The notes: a model not told the origin generated them from the letters alone. A DNA stretch of 64,000 nucleotides from Rickettsia felis URRWXCal2 (GCA_000012145.1 CP000053.1:992001-1056000); one strand, 5' to 3'; positions 1-9,209 are shown, numbered from the stretch's first letter. Translations and numbers: made by a program.

Positions 1-207
1 ATCATTTTGCGTTAATTGATAGGGATTTGCAGCAGTTTGATCAATTAAGTATTTTGTGTGGTCAGGATTTATTGCAAAACGTTTTATAACAGGCTTAGAA
101 TAGTCTTGCTGATATTCTTTTTGAACAATGCAATTGTTTAATTCCTTTGTGTCTGCTCTACGTGTAGACTCAGGGGAAATCGATCTAGATTCAATATTAT
201 CTTTCAT
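1..207 (-). CDS. Hypothetical protein, 3' end outside the window
   Basis: An open frame starts at an ATG on the minus strand (CAT at 205-207) and runs off the left edge, giving 69 codons. The peptide is hydrophilic, begins MKDNIESRSISPESTRR, and has no signal peptide or motif I recognise. Coding is likely because no stop interrupts it and the start is clean, but function is unknown. Confidence 0.4.
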   Translation of the reverse strand, partial: MKDNIESRSISPESTRRADTKELNNCIVQKEYQQDYSKPVIKRFAINPDHTKYLIDQTAANPYQLTQND

Positions 208-494
208 AATTGATACCGTTTTTGATGAAATTTAAAAACCCTTAAATATTTACTGAAAATATAAAACTTTAAAGTTAGCATACTAAAATTTCAACGGAGC
301 CTAATAATTTAATTCTAAGTTGCTTAGCGTAGCATATGACATATTAACAATATATAGTAAAATAAATTAGGTATTATTATAATTAACTATTTTTAGGAGT
401 GACAAAATTATCTCAAAAATAGTTTTACATTTTCAACGTTTATCAACCTAATTAACTCGTCAATAGCCTTTCAGTATTCTCCTCAATTAAGTTT
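208..494. other. AT-rich intergenic stretch
   Basis: No reading frame, RNA gene or palindrome is apparent here. It is AT-rich spacer ahead of the partial gene at the left edge. Confidence 0.5.
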
Positions 495-740
495 TTACCA
501 CAATGTTGATGCTTGAAACTTCCCGCCTCCAAAGTTGAAGATAACCGAGATTAAGGTGGCTTGTTGATTTTCGGTCAATGGGACTACGCAATGTCTATGC
601 AATAGCATTTGAGCTTTGCGTATGTCTTTCTCAATTAACTCTTCGGCTTGCTGCTTATTAATACGGTTTCCTATAGATTCGTTCGGCTCTATCACATGCT
701 CATAACCGAGTGTTTTGTAGATTACTGGGTAGTAAAATTT
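495..740 (-). pseudogene. Fragment of phage-type lysozyme (GH24 endolysin)
   Basis: The translation keeps the central part of a phage T4/P21-type lysozyme. It has a TLGYEHVI segment resembling the family's TIGYGH strand, then a QQAEELIEKDI helix, then VPLTENQQATLISVIFNFG, which corresponds to the conserved LTQNQFDALVSFAFN region. The N-terminal part with the catalytic glutamate and the C-terminal third are missing, and TIGYGH has decayed to TLGYEH. It is a dead remnant, probably of a phage or a degraded endogenous lysozyme gene. Confidence 0.6.
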
Positions 741-744
741 ATAT

Positions 745-1011
745 TCACATCATTTTAGCCAAGTAAACGAAAGTATATAAGATCTCTTCGTCGCTTTTGC
801 TCATTATATAAGGCGCTTTAACATATATATAGATTCGTTCTACTTGCTTTTTTATTTCAGCTTTTTCTGAAGATACAAATAACTTATGAATAATATTATT
901 TTCGACTACATTTATTATAGCCGTTCCAAAATTATCGTCAGAACAGTTTAAAACATCTTCAAATAATTTGTTTAATTTCCGATCATTTTCAAGTTCTATG
1001 GGTGATAACAA
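745..1011 (-). CDS. Hypothetical protein, probably 5'-degraded
   Basis: An 88-codon frame begins at TTG (1009-1011). The same frame stays open upstream to about 1107 without an ATG, with the in-frame sequence YLALEEIRQYFRLEEVRL, so the original start is probably lost. The protein is helical and charged, with no recognisable domain. It sits among decaying genes, so it may itself be a remnant. Confidence 0.3.
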   Translation of the reverse strand: MLSPIELENDRKLNKLFEDVLNCSDDNFGTAIINVVENNIIHKLFVSSEKAEIKKQVERIYIYVKAPYIMSKSDEEILYTFVYLAKMM

Positions 1012-1331
1012 CCTTACTTCTTCTAGCCGAAAATATTGTCTAATTTCTTCAAGTGCTAAATATCTGCCACGGTTATTATTAAGAAGTTTGTATAAAATTG
1101 TTGTTTATAAAAAGATATTTGACGCATAAAAACAATAATTATAGCTGTAAGACCTGCAATTAAAATAGAGTATAAGTTTAGTGCTTGAAACAACATGTTG
1201 TTATCATTGTTAAATTAATACAATTAACAGTGGTATAATATCTTTTGATATTACAATCTAAAAATGAATTTTTATACCTATTTGTTCTTTTCATTTACTA
1301 AAAACTTATTTATCATATATTTATCGTGCTA
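1012..1331. other. Intergenic stretch with no clear gene
   Basis: The left part is the upstream extension of the preceding frame. From about 1110 to 1331 I see AT-rich DNA with no supported gene, RNA or palindrome. Confidence 0.4.
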
Positions 1332-1595
1332 CTAATAGAGGGAAGTAAATTTTTTTGATAATTCTTTTGTCCAAGCTACATCTCGGCTAGCTACTTCATC
1401 TTTGCCTCCTAACTCCTTATATGTTCCGGCGTTATTAAAGCCAACTCTCATCTGCATACTACTCATACGCTCTTGTATTGCGTCCTGCAAACTCTCAACT
1501 ACTAAATTTTTCGCTCTGACTTTTACTTCAGCCGCTTGCACTCGAATACCACTAACTCTACTGTCGTCTGTAAGTTCAATTTCTAATAAGAAAAT
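1332..1595 (-). pseudogene. Fragment of filamentous-haemagglutinin / CdiA-type repeat protein
   Basis: The frame is open from just after the stop of the upstream CPWC-motif gene (same frame) down to TAA at 1332. No ATG exists near its beginning; the first usable codon is GTG at 1539-1541. The segment VSGIRVQAAEVKVRAKNL followed by VVESLQD and a serine-containing stretch resembles the repeat of FhaB/CdiA haemagglutinins (pattern: sG..v.A..v.v.a..L.i.SlQD...SS). I infer an orphan fragment of a two-partner-secretion exoprotein. Similarity was judged by eye. Confidence 0.45.
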
Positions 1596-1889
1596 TTATA
1601 ATCCACGCTTCTTCCACCATTCGTCGGTACGAAATTCTGCAGGAATACGCTCGTCTTTTGTATATTCACCGATGTCAGTTTCTATTCCCTGTTCATCTAA
1701 TATATCAAAAAATTCGCCTCTAAGTTCTTTAGGTAATTTAGTACCACACCAAGGGCAATAAGCCATAGTTATAACATTAAAACTTCCTTTTATTTCAATA
1801 TAATATTCTCTAAATACAGGCTCGTACTTTATCGGTCTTTCAGGATTTAATAAAAATAACCTCATTTCTTTACAATTATGTTCTTTCAT
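1596..1889 (-). CDS. Small CPWC-motif protein (DUF6980-like), candidate immunity protein
   Basis: The 97-residue protein starts at ATG 1887-1889. Its signature is MAYCPWCGTKLPKEL (Cys45 and Cys48), a short zinc-knuckle-like motif that I associate with the DUF6980 family of small uncharacterised bacterial proteins. No signal peptide or membrane segment is present. It begins 24 bases downstream of the colicin-E3-like ribonuclease domain, in the position an immunity gene occupies in colicin and CdiA loci. Acidic residues are frequent in the C-terminal half, as expected for a protein that covers a basic RNase, but binding is inference only. The reading frame looks intact. Confidence 0.5.
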   Translation of the reverse strand: MKEHNCKEMRLFLLNPERPIKYEPVFREYYIEIKGSFNVITMAYCPWCGTKLPKELRGEFFDILDEQGIETDIGEYTKDERIPAEFRTDEWWKKRGL

Positions 1890-1913
1890 TTACTTTACTT
1901 TTATTTTATTTTA

Positions 1914-2105
1914 TTAATTTAATCTCAATGGTTGATGACCAGTTACATCTTTACCTTTAAATTTTCCAGTTACAGGATCTAAAGCATCTAAAGGTTTTCC
2001 GTGACGATCATACATTTCAATATCTTTATGATATTCATCCCATCGATAAAACTCTGCTTCTCTTCCTTTTAGTCCATTAGTTTTAAGTTTACTTCTTTTA
2101 TAATT
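1914..2105 (-). pseudogene. Colicin-E3-like 16S rRNase domain, cut off by an in-frame stop
   Basis: This minus-strand frame is continuous with the haemagglutinin-like frame 2106-2753 except for one TAA at 2106-2108. It encodes GREAEFYRWDEYHKDIEMYD and then a DPVTGKFKG segment, ending PLRLN. Colicin E3-type cytotoxic rRNases carry the catalytic pattern D-x2-H-x3-E in a WDxxHGxxE.Y context followed by DPxTG. Here D (2037-2039), H (2028-2030) and E (2016-2018) are all in that spacing. The catalytic residues are therefore preserved although the fusion is interrupted. Without its own start the domain is probably silent unless read-through or an internal start occurs. Confidence 0.65.
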
Positions 2106-2753
2106 TTATGCTTTATTCCATTCAGGGCTTTTAAACTTTTCGCATTCATAATGATTTGAACCATCTTTCTTTTTAAAATGTGCAAATGGATCATCATCAT
2201 TTGAGTTGCCGCCTGGCATTAACGAGGCACTGTTACTGACGTTATTTGCTGGAGCAGCAGGAGGTTTGTTGCTTTTATCCCCATCCTTACTTCTAGTGAT
2301 TATCGCTAGTTCTTCTTTAACATTTTGCGGTAGATTATTTTCATTTGGACTTTTTCCTACCCAACCCACTAATTCTTTTATTCTACCTTGCTGCGTTACT
2401 ATTTCAGCAGAGCTATTAAGTAAATGCAGCACGTCAGCTTTAATGCTACCGTTTGCAGCTTTAAGTAAGCTTCCAACAAACGTAGCTGCTTTACCGACAT
2501 CTATATCAATAGTTCCGGCATTAATTCGGCTTATAACTTCTTTAATTGCATTAGTATTCATTCCTCCGGCAAGCATTACTTCGTTATATAACGGTAACGG
2601 TAATATCTCGAGTGAATGAGAAGTTTTTATAATAACTGATTCTTTTACAGAAATAGTCCCGCCTATAATATAACCTTTTTTAGCATTAATATAGGCGGTT
2701 CCGTCTGTTGTGGTAACACTTCCGCAAATTCTCCTGTCCTTAGTTGGTTGCTG
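2106..2753 (-). pseudogene. C-terminal part of haemagglutinin/CdiA-like exoprotein (remnant)
   Basis: The open frame runs from about 2753 to a TAA at 2106. Its N-terminal part (GTAYINAKKGYIIGGTIS, then VIIKTSHSLEI) has the alternating beta-strand pattern of filamentous haemagglutinin passenger repeats. An alanine/proline/asparagine-rich linker (PPAAPANNVSNSAS) follows, then FAHFKKKDGSNHYECEKF, like the pretoxin linker that precedes exchangeable toxin tips. An ATG at 2574-2576 exists but the similarity starts before it. The large N-terminal passenger and any secretion signal are gone. I infer a decayed contact-dependent toxin delivery protein. Confidence 0.5.
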
Positions 2754-3258
2754 TTACATCATGCCCCACGCTTATTAATCCAGCTAAAATAAGCTCATCA
2801 TCATTATTATTAATTGCATCATAGATTAAATCAGAGCTTAGTTTACTATCTACGGCAACTTGTAGCAATTTCGGATTATTCAAAAGTGGTTTGTCGTAAA
2901 TTATTTCTTTTACTGCCCATGTTACTACTTTATTTGCTGCTTTATTTATTTGTTCTAATATAATTTCATTAAGTTCATCTTCTACATCTATAAGTTTGCC
3001 TTTTGTAATTCTTCCTGTAGTAAGTTCTTTCAGACTAGCCGTTATTTTTTCTATATCATATGAATTTGTTAAGCTCGATACATCGTTTATTATTTTATTT
3101 ATAATATTTTGCATTTCTGCTTTATTGCTGCTTGTGTTATTTTCTACGTTAATATTTACTTTCTCTACTATTTGCTTAAATATATTTAACTTATCTATAC
3201 GTATATTCTCATTTATTATAGCTTGCTGTTGTATTGTTTCCTCAATTTCGTTTTCCAA
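2740..3258 (-). CDS. Hypothetical coiled-coil protein, likely remnant
   Basis: The 172-residue frame starts at TTG (3256-3258) and overlaps the downstream haemagglutinin-like frame in a different register. It is asparagine- and isoleucine-rich and helical. It contains two related segments, LENEIEETIQQQ near the start and KLIDVEDELNEIILEQI in the middle, which suggests internal duplication. No membrane segment is seen. The lack of an ATG and the preceding ankyrin fragment suggest a displaced piece of a larger ankyrin-type protein. Confidence 0.35.
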   Translation of the reverse strand: MENEIEETIQQQAIINENIRIDKLNIFKQIVEKVNINVENNTSSNKAEMQNIINKIINDVSSLTNSYDIEKITASLKELTTGRITKGKLIDVEDELNEIILEQINKAANKVVTWAVKEIIYDKPLLNNPKLLQVAVDSKLSSDLIYDAINNNDDELILAGLISVGHDVTATN

Positions 3259-3272
3259 GTCAACGAGCTTTC

Positions 3273-3467
3273 CTATTTACAAACTTTTTCTAGACCTCTA
3301 CTAGCAGCCCAAATTAAAGCAGTTTCGCCATCATTGTCGATTTTGCTTAATTCAATTTGACTCATAAGAGCTATACAGCTCTGTGCTGTCGCTATATCTA
3401 CTACATGTATTGCAAATATTAATGTTTGATATGAAGGATTGAAAAGATATGGAGTTCGGTATATGAT
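3273..3467 (-). pseudogene. Ankyrin-repeat protein fragment
   Basis: The minus-strand frame between stops (TAA at 3468-3470, TAG at 3273-3275) reads SYQTLIFAIHVVDIATAQSC and later IDNDGETALIWAASRGLEKV. The second segment is a near-consensus rickettsial ankyrin unit (D.dG.TALi.Aa..GlekV). A possible ATG lies at 3363-3365. The next repeat unit is cut by the TAG, and the gene downstream is in another frame. This is a degraded ankyrin gene. Confidence 0.55.
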
Positions 3468-3470
3468 TTA

Positions 3471-3749
3471 TATCCTTATTAAATTCTATAAATTTTAATA
3501 TTTTGTTAAAAATGAGCTTATAGACAGAATAATAATAAGGAGTTTTAAGAATGCAATAGAAATTTAACAAAAAGTATAAATAGATAAGCTGAGGAGGATT
3601 TAAGGAATATACAAAGTTAGTTTTTTTGATAATATTTAAAATTCGGAATTTAAAAGAGATTTAATACAAAAATTAGACATTTTGGAACATAAAAGGAACA
3701 TTCACAGTTTTTGCTAAATTTCAAAAAGCTCTGAAATCCTTGTAGGAAC
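3471..3749. other. Non-coding spacer before tRNA-Ala
   Basis: AT-rich DNA. I see no convincing gene, repeat or promoter here. Confidence 0.4.
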
Positions 3750-3824
3750 TGGTGGAGATGAAGGGAATCGAACCCTTGACCCTCTGCGTGCAAAGCAGAT
3801 GCTCTACCCCTGAGCTACATCCCC
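3750..3824 (-). tRNA. tRNA-Ala (UGC)
   Basis: The reverse complement starts GGGGATGTAGCTCAGGGGTA, has anticodon loop TTTGCAC with anticodon TGC, the T-arm GGTTCGATTCC, and an encoded CCA at 3750-3752. The acceptor stem pairs apart from ordinary wobble. Confidence 0.95.
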
Positions 3825-3861
3825 TATTATTTATTGGTGAGGTCTTTGGAAGTAAAAATTA

Positions 3862-4077
3862 TTAAGATAAGCTTTTAACTAACCCCCAAGGTAACGGCTG
3901 ACCGTTACTTCCTACGACTAAATCCCCGGAAGATTCATATTCAGCAGCTAGAAAGGAATTTTGAGCAGCAATAAGCCTTACCGGTTTGATTTTCTGACCG
4001 TTATGAAAATATTCTTTAGCCTGTTCCCTAGAAGTTGGGTTGTTTTTGGAAGCGGTTTTTGCTTTAGCTTTAGACAT
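3862..4077 (-). CDS. Small conserved rickettsial-type hypothetical protein
   Basis: A 71-residue protein with a lysine/alanine-rich N-terminus (MSKAKAKTASKNNPTSREQA), then a compact segment ending GQPLPWGLVKSLS. There is no signal peptide or membrane helix. The basic N-terminus could contact nucleic acid but nothing proves it. The start is a clean ATG, and the gene stands alone between tRNA-Ala and the ankyrin gene. Confidence 0.55.
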   Translation of the reverse strand: MSKAKAKTASKNNPTSREQAKEYFHNGQKIKPVRLIAAQNSFLAAEYESSGDLVVGSNGQPLPWGLVKSLS

Positions 4078-4085
4078 ACACTATT

Positions 4086-4134
4086 AACTTTTTCTTAAAC
4101 TTGTGAAGAATATAAAACTTTTTCCTAAACTTGT
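4086..4134. repeat. Short direct repeat
   Basis: AACTTTTTCTTAAACTTGT at 4086-4104 recurs at 4116-4134 with one change, a 30-base period, just upstream of the small gene above. It could be a regulatory duplication or chance slippage. Confidence 0.4.
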
Positions 4135-4183
4135 CAATAACTACCGTCTAGTAATATCTCAGAAAATGATTATTCTTCCGTTA

Positions 4184-4864
4184 TTATTCACTTTCACCGG
4201 CTAATGCTACTTTAAATTCTGCTATTTCTGATACCGTTTTTCCGTCATATATACTAAACCCTACTCTTCTAAATTCTACTTTTGCGTTGGTATCAGCACC
4301 ATATGATACTAACAGTTTATATATTTCATCATCCTTAATATCTTTAGAAGTATATCGAACGTTTTTAGCAACCGCATGTAAAGGTGTTTCTCCGGATTTT
4401 CTTTGATCAACCGCAGCTCCTTTCTCAAGTAATAGTTTTGCTACATTCAAGTACTTACCGCTTACAGCTTCATATAAAGGCGGTCCTAGCAAAGCTCCCT
4501 CGTAACCGTTTACTGCAGCTCCTTTTGCTATTAGATATTCTGCCACTTTATAACTTCCGTGACGTGCAGCTGAATTTAAAGGAGTATCCTTAAAAATCTC
4601 ACTACACATATTAACATTTGCTTTTTTTGTTTCAACTAGCCACTCAGCAACTTTTAGTGCATTATTTGAAGATGCTAAAAATAATTCAGTAGTAGATACT
4701 GCACGTAATTTATTTAAACTCTTTACTACATCCACTTTATCAAAAGATATAGCTTCTTTTAAAATAGCTTCAAACCCAAATTGAACTACATAAGACTGTA
4801 CATCTTGCACTATTATATTTGACTTTAGCAGCATAATTAAACTGCGATTTAATAGTTGTGTCAT
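4184..4864 (-). CDS. Ankyrin-repeat protein
   Basis: The 226-residue protein has ankyrin units from about residue 60 to 195. Readable examples are DTPLNSAARHGSYKVAEYLI, GPPLYEAVSGKYLNVAKLLL and GETPLHAVAKN with LLVSYGADTNAK. The N-terminal 55 residues are hydrophobic-helical without a clear signal peptide. The C-terminal 30 residues leave the repeat pattern. Ankyrin proteins of rickettsiae often act on host proteins after secretion, but no export signal is seen here, so the site of action is open. The gene appears intact. Confidence 0.8.
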   Translation of the reverse strand: MTQLLNRSLIMLLKSNIIVQDVQSYVVQFGFEAILKEAISFDKVDVVKSLNKLRAVSTTELFLASSNNALKVAEWLVETKKANVNMCSEIFKDTPLNSAARHGSYKVAEYLIAKGAAVNGYEGALLGPPLYEAVSGKYLNVAKLLLEKGAAVDQRKSGETPLHAVAKNVRYTSKDIKDDEIYKLLVSYGADTNAKVEFRRVGFSIYDGKTVSEIAEFKVALAGESE

Positions 4865-4954
4865 ATTCTATTTATTTATAATTTTGTGTTTCTTAAAGAT
4901 AAAAAAGAGCTTATTACCATTACAAGAAAGGCTTGCTTGCGTGGATACCAAAAC

Positions 4955-5048
4955 CGTCATTGCGAGGAGCGAAGCGACGTGGCAATCTCATGAAGTAATA
5001 TTCCTGAGATTGCTTCGTCGAAACTTGCAGTTTCTTCTCGCAATGACG
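4955..5048. repeat. Palindromic repeat, family A (GTCATTGCGAG arms)
   Basis: The arms CGTCATTGCGAGGAGCGAAG and its complement-like partner ending CTCGCAATGACGG enclose a GCAATCTC...GAGATTGC inner palindrome. It is the first of at least seven intergenic copies in the window. It probably folds as a long hairpin in RNA and could act as a bidirectional terminator between the ankyrin gene and the next gene. Confidence 0.85.
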
Positions 5049-5103
5049 GGAAATCAGTACACATGTGGGTACCCCCGATCAAGCCATAATATAATATGTA
5101 TCA

Positions 5104-5973
5104 TTAACCAATTCGCTTCAAGCAAATTCTTTCGGTGATTTCTTTCAGTTTTTCTACTCTCTCAATTAAGTATAAAAGCTGTTCTTTAGTAATTTTATAG
5201 TTTTTATCATATCTCGCATCAACATATGCTTTTTGAAGTAATTTAAAACATTCTTTTTGTTCCGGCGTTACTATAGGAAATACTTGCAATAACTCGCTAT
5301 TATAATTTGCCGCTCTGCTCCCTAATTTCTTTATATCGTGTAGTTTTGGTTTATAATTAGAAAAAACTAATAAAATGCTACTATAAAAACTTGCGGTAGC
5401 TTGATGAAGATAAAAAGCACTATGTCTAAGGCTTTTTCTTTCTAAATTATTTTTAGAATCTATAAGAAATCCTACTCCAAAATCAAACCACTCTTCATAA
5501 TAATCTTTAGCAATTTCTTTCATCTCGCTCCAAGGTAACTCCTTAGCTTCGCTTAAGGTAAATTCCTTGCTATCATATAAAAGAATGCCTTCTTTTTTTA
5601 TATCCGTGTAAAAATAACGCCCTTTCTCTAACTGCCTATTTACCTCGTCTATTGATTCAAGAATTATGGATATCTCTGAATCATATGGGATAATCTGAGG
5701 CTTTATTACTCCCGTTTTCTCTAACCTTTTATATATATTATCTTCTAACCTTAAAGCAGTATATCCTTTATATTTACCTTTTTTCAGAATTATCAAAATA
5801 TCGGTATCGCTATGGTAACCGTTAGGTAGATCACGTACCCAATCACCTCGAGCAAACGAACCGTACAAGATAATCATAGCGATTTTATCTTGGGCAATAT
5901 CTAGAATTTGCTGCACTATAAAATTAAGCCTAGCTTGGATTTTTAGAGAACGTTCAGGTAAAGTGGTTTTCAT
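5104..5973 (-). CDS. Nucleotidyltransferase-HEPN fusion protein
   Basis: The N-terminal half (residues about 20-110) has the minimal nucleotidyltransferase signature GSFARGDW (G38-S39-F40) followed by SDTDILI (D56 and D58 as metal ligands). The C-terminal half (about 150-285) is a helical HEPN domain, with RHSAFYLHQATASFYSSIL and YVDARYDKNY. Separate MNT and HEPN proteins form toxin-antitoxin pairs in which the transferase adds AMP to and silences the HEPN RNase. Here both are in one 289-residue chain, as in streptomycin-adenylyltransferase-like or regulatory fusions. No neighbour looks like a partner. The start is ATG, and palindromic repeats flank the gene on both sides. Confidence 0.75.
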   Translation of the reverse strand: MKTTLPERSLKIQARLNFIVQQILDIAQDKIAMIILYGSFARGDWVRDLPNGYHSDTDILIILKKGKYKGYTALRLEDNIYKRLEKTGVIKPQIIPYDSEISIILESIDEVNRQLEKGRYFYTDIKKEGILLYDSKEFTLSEAKELPWSEMKEIAKDYYEEWFDFGVGFLIDSKNNLERKSLRHSAFYLHQATASFYSSILLVFSNYKPKLHDIKKLGSRAANYNSELLQVFPIVTPEQKECFKLLQKAYVDARYDKNYKITKEQLLYLIERVEKLKEITERICLKRIG

Positions 5974-6004
5974 TATAATACTCTTATGTCATTCCTAGCT
6001 AAAA

Positions 6005-6179
6005 GCAGTCTTGTTGCATGGATACCTATGTCATTCCTGCGAAAGCAGGAATCCAAAAAAAATAATCTTAATATTTACAAAATAAACCTAAAAAAACAAG
6101 TTTTTTGTAGGTTTTACTAGATTCCTGCTTCCGCAGGAATGACATTGAACGCTTTTCTCGAGCTATGCAACAAGACTAA
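6005..6179. repeat. Palindromic repeat, family B, with outer arms
   Basis: The inner arms TCATTCCTGCGAAAGCAGGA and its inverted partner (to 6145) each contain a CTGCGAAAGCAG mini-palindrome. The outer arms AGTCTTGTTGCATGGAT (from about 6008) and ATGCAACAAGACT extend the pairing. The segment 6180-6310 holds half-elements of other families (GCCACGGGGTGACA, TCGCAATGACGG). Confidence 0.8.
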
Positions 6180-6318
6180 TCAAGCCACGGGGTGACACAG
6201 TGGGTTTTACCGATCTACGCAACAATGCCTCCTCGCAATGACGGCTCGAGTATCCATGAAGGCAATACCTCGTGGAAATGACATAGAGTAAAAATCGTAG
6301 GGTATTATAGGTTTTCAT

Positions 6319-9039
6319 CTATTCATTTGCACCGTGACAATATTTATATTTCTTACCTGAACCGCACGGACATAGCTCATTACGAGATACCCTCCCCCAG
6401 CTAGTAGGATCATCAGGGTTTCTATCTTTTGGGTCAACGCGTGATACGACAGGTTTAAGGTCAGTCTCAAGGCTACTTCCTGCATTATATTTACTAAATG
6501 CCGGATCTTCCCGACTTTCTCGCATATTTTTCTGAAGTTTTTTATGTTCAAGCGAAACATCTTCTTTTTGAATATGTTTTAAGTCGATATGGAAGTGATA
6601 TACTGTTTGAATAAATAATTCTTTTAAATTATTAAGCATCTGCTCGAATAAATTAAATGCTTCTCTTTTATACTCGCTAAGAGGGTCTTTCTGAGCATAA
6701 GCTCTAAGCGATATGCCTTGTCTTAAATGATCTAAGCTATATAAATGATCTTTCCAAACTTGATCGAGAGTAGTTAGTAAAATATACTTCACGGCATTAT
6801 GCATTAACTCACTACTATAAGCTTCTTCTTTTGACTTATATATATCATGAGCCGTTTGTATAACGATTTTCGTGATTTCTTCTTCCGTTACGTCATTTTT
6901 ACTGACTAAATTATGATCAAATTTCATAGAAAAGACACGATGCAATTCTACGCTTAAATTTTCTATATCCCAATCTTCTCTATAAGAGCCTACCGGCATA
7001 AAAGTTAATACTATCTTTTTAGCGAGTTCCTCAGTAGTACTATTTAAGAAACCGTGACTATCTTTAGATTTAATAATTTCAGTACGTTGCTCGTATATTA
7101 TCTTACGTTGGTCATTCATTACATCATCAAAACGTAATAAATTTTTACGCATCTCGTAGTTATGTCCTTCCACTTTTTGCTGAGCTTTCTCAAGTGAACG
7201 ACTAATCATCGGATGGTGGATAGCCTCTCCGTCTTTCAATCCAAGTGTTCTAAGGACTCCTGATATACGATCTGATGCAAAAATACGCATTAAATCATCA
7301 TCAAGCGATAGGAAAAACTTAGTTTTTCCTGGATCACCTTGTCTACCCGATCTTCCTCTTAGCTGGTTATCTATCCTACGGCTTTCATGCCTTTCCGTAC
7401 CTATTACAAATAACCCGCCCGCTTCAATAACCTGCTTCTTTTCTTCGGAAATTTGAGCTTTTATTTCAGCTGCCTTAGTTTCATAGTTATGATCTTCATC
7501 TAGCTGCTCTATTAACATTTCAGGGTTACCGCCAAGCATAATATCAGTGCCTCGCCCTGCCATATTGGTTGCAATCGTTACTGCCTTAAACCTACCTGCT
7601 TGAGCAATAATAAAAGCTTCCTGCTCATGAAACTTAGCATTTAATACTTTGTGAGGGATTTTTTCTTTATTTAAAACGCTTGAAAGCTCTTCTGACTTTT
7701 CTATGCTTATCGTACCGACAAGTATAGGCTGACCACGATCGTAACAATCCTTAATTAGCTTTAAGATAGCATCATATTTTTCTTTTTTACTACCGTAAAT
7801 CTCATCATCAAGGTCAAGCCTTGTAACTTTATTATGGGTTGGAACTGCAACCACATCGAGATTATATATGTCCTTTAATTCCGGTGCTTCGGTCATAGCG
7901 GTACCGGTCATACCCGATAATTTAGGATAATTACGGAAATAATTTTGGAAAGTAATAGATGCAAGAGTTTGGTTTTCATTTTGAATTTTCACATTTTCTT
8001 TTGCTTCTAATGCTTGATGTAGCCCTTCCGAATATCTACGCCCCTCCATTACACGACCGGTAAACTCATCTATAATCATTACTTTACCTTCACGCACCAA
8101 ATAATCCACATCAACCGTAAACATATTATGAGCTCTTAAGGCTTGGTTAACGTAATGCACTAAAGTTAAATTTTCAAAATCATATAAACCGGTATCAGGT
8201 TTTATAAGATGTTCTTTACTTAAAAGTGATTCTATATGTGTAATACCGGTTTCCGTTAAATTGATAGTTTTTAATTTTTCGTCTTTTTCAAAATCACTTG
8301 TATTAAGCATGCGTACAATTTTATCAATTTTACCGTATAATTCCGAATTATCATTAACCGGACCTGAGATAACTAGCGGAGTTCTTGCTTCATCTATCAA
8401 AATCGAATCAACCTCATCGATGATAGCAAAATTAAAAGGACGAAGTACTCGCTCCTGCAAGCTATACTTCATATTATCCCTTAAATAGTCGAAACCGAGT
8501 TCATTATTTGTTGCATGAGTAATATCAGCATTATAGGCGGCTCGTTTTGCTTCATCAGGCATACCGGCAACAATACATCCAACCGATAAACCTAAAAAAT
8601 TGTAAATTTTACCCATTGATGCAGAATCACGACTTGCTAGATAATCATTCACAGTTACAACATGTACGCCTTTTCCGGTCAAAGCATTTAAATAAGCAGG
8701 AAGCGTCGCAACTAAGGTCTTACCCTCACCGGTACGCATTTCCGTAATCATGCCTCGGTGTAATATAAGACCGCCTATAAGCTGAACGTCAAAATGACGC
8801 ATACCGCAAACTCTTCTAGCCGCTTCCCTAACTACCGCAAACGCCTCATATACTATATCGTCTAAAGTAGCTCCGTTTTTAAGCTTTTCTTTAAACTCTA
8901 CAGTTTTATTCTTTAACTCCTCATCTGATAATTTTTGTATAGCAGGCTCAAGCGAGTTAATTTTTGTAATTTCAGAAAATAGTTTTTTTACAGTACGATC
9001 ATTTGCAGTACCGAAAAGTTTTTTTAAAATAGAAAGCAT
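6319..9039 (-). CDS. secA: Preprotein translocase ATPase SecA
   Basis: The 906-residue motor drives unfolded proteins through SecYEG at the inner membrane. Visible motifs are Walker A TGEGKT (103-108), the DEAD-type [14 protein letters not shown], the second nucleotide fold with [14 protein letters not shown], and the [11 protein letters not shown] arginine-finger segment. The C-terminal zinc ligands are Cys890, Cys892, Cys901 and His902 in the [13 protein letters not shown] tail that contacts SecB and lipids. Length and domain order are normal. The ATG start gives the usual [11 protein letters not shown]-terminus. It is divergent from the PPIase gene, with which it shares a 233-base promoter region. 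Confidence 0.98.
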   Translation of the reverse strand: MLSILKKLFGTANDRTVKKLFSEITKINSLEPAIQKLSDEELKNKTVEFKEKLKNGATLDDIVYEAFAVVREAARRVCGMRHFDVQLIGGLILHRGMITEMRTGEGKTLVATLPAYLNALTGKGVHVVTVNDYLASRDSASMGKIYNFLGLSVGCIVAGMPDEAKRAAYNADITHATNNELGFDYLRDNMKYSLQERVLRPFNFAIIDEVDSILIDEARTPLVISGPVNDNSELYGKIDKIVRMLNTSDFEKDEKLKTINLTETGITHIESLLSKEHLIKPDTGLYDFENLTLVHYVNQALRAHNMFTVDVDYLVREGKVMIIDEFTGRVMEGRRYSEGLHQALEAKENVKIQNENQTLASITFQNYFRNYPKLSGMTGTAMTEAPELKDIYNLDVVAVPTHNKVTRLDLDDEIYGSKKEKYDAILKLIKDCYDRGQPILVGTISIEKSEELSSVLNKEKIPHKVLNAKFHEQEAFIIAQAGRFKAVTIATNMAGRGTDIMLGGNPEMLIEQLDEDHNYETKAAEIKAQISEEKKQVIEAGGLFVIGTERHESRRIDNQLRGRSGRQGDPGKTKFFLSLDDDLMRIFASDRISGVLRTLGLKDGEAIHHPMISRSLEKAQQKVEGHNYEMRKNLLRFDDVMNDQRKIIYEQRTEIIKSKDSHGFLNSTTEELAKKIVLTFMPVGSYREDWDIENLSVELHRVFSMKFDHNLVSKNDVTEEEITKIVIQTAHDIYKSKEEAYSSELMHNAVKYILLTTLDQVWKDHLYSLDHLRQGISLRAYAQKDPLSEYKREAFNLFEQMLNNLKELFIQTVYHFHIDLKHIQKEDVSLEHKKLQKNMRESREDPAFSKYNAGSSLETDLKPVVSRVDPKDRNPDDPTSWGRVSRNELCPCGSGKKYKYCHGANE

Positions 9040-9209
9040 TAAAGTCCTTATGATATTTTTAGTATTTTAGTACTTAAATATAGGTATATTTTATAAAATT
9101 ATCAAATGTTATAATTTTATTTAAATGAATAATTTTTTATTGAAAGGCATTTTTTTACTACAAATATTTGTAAATTATTATTAATAAATAAAATATTCTC
9201 AAATAGCTG

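Noticed and set aside
4884..5138. 84-codon plus-strand frame between the ankyrin and MNT-HEPN genes
   Set aside because: Most of it is translated palindromic repeat DNA.
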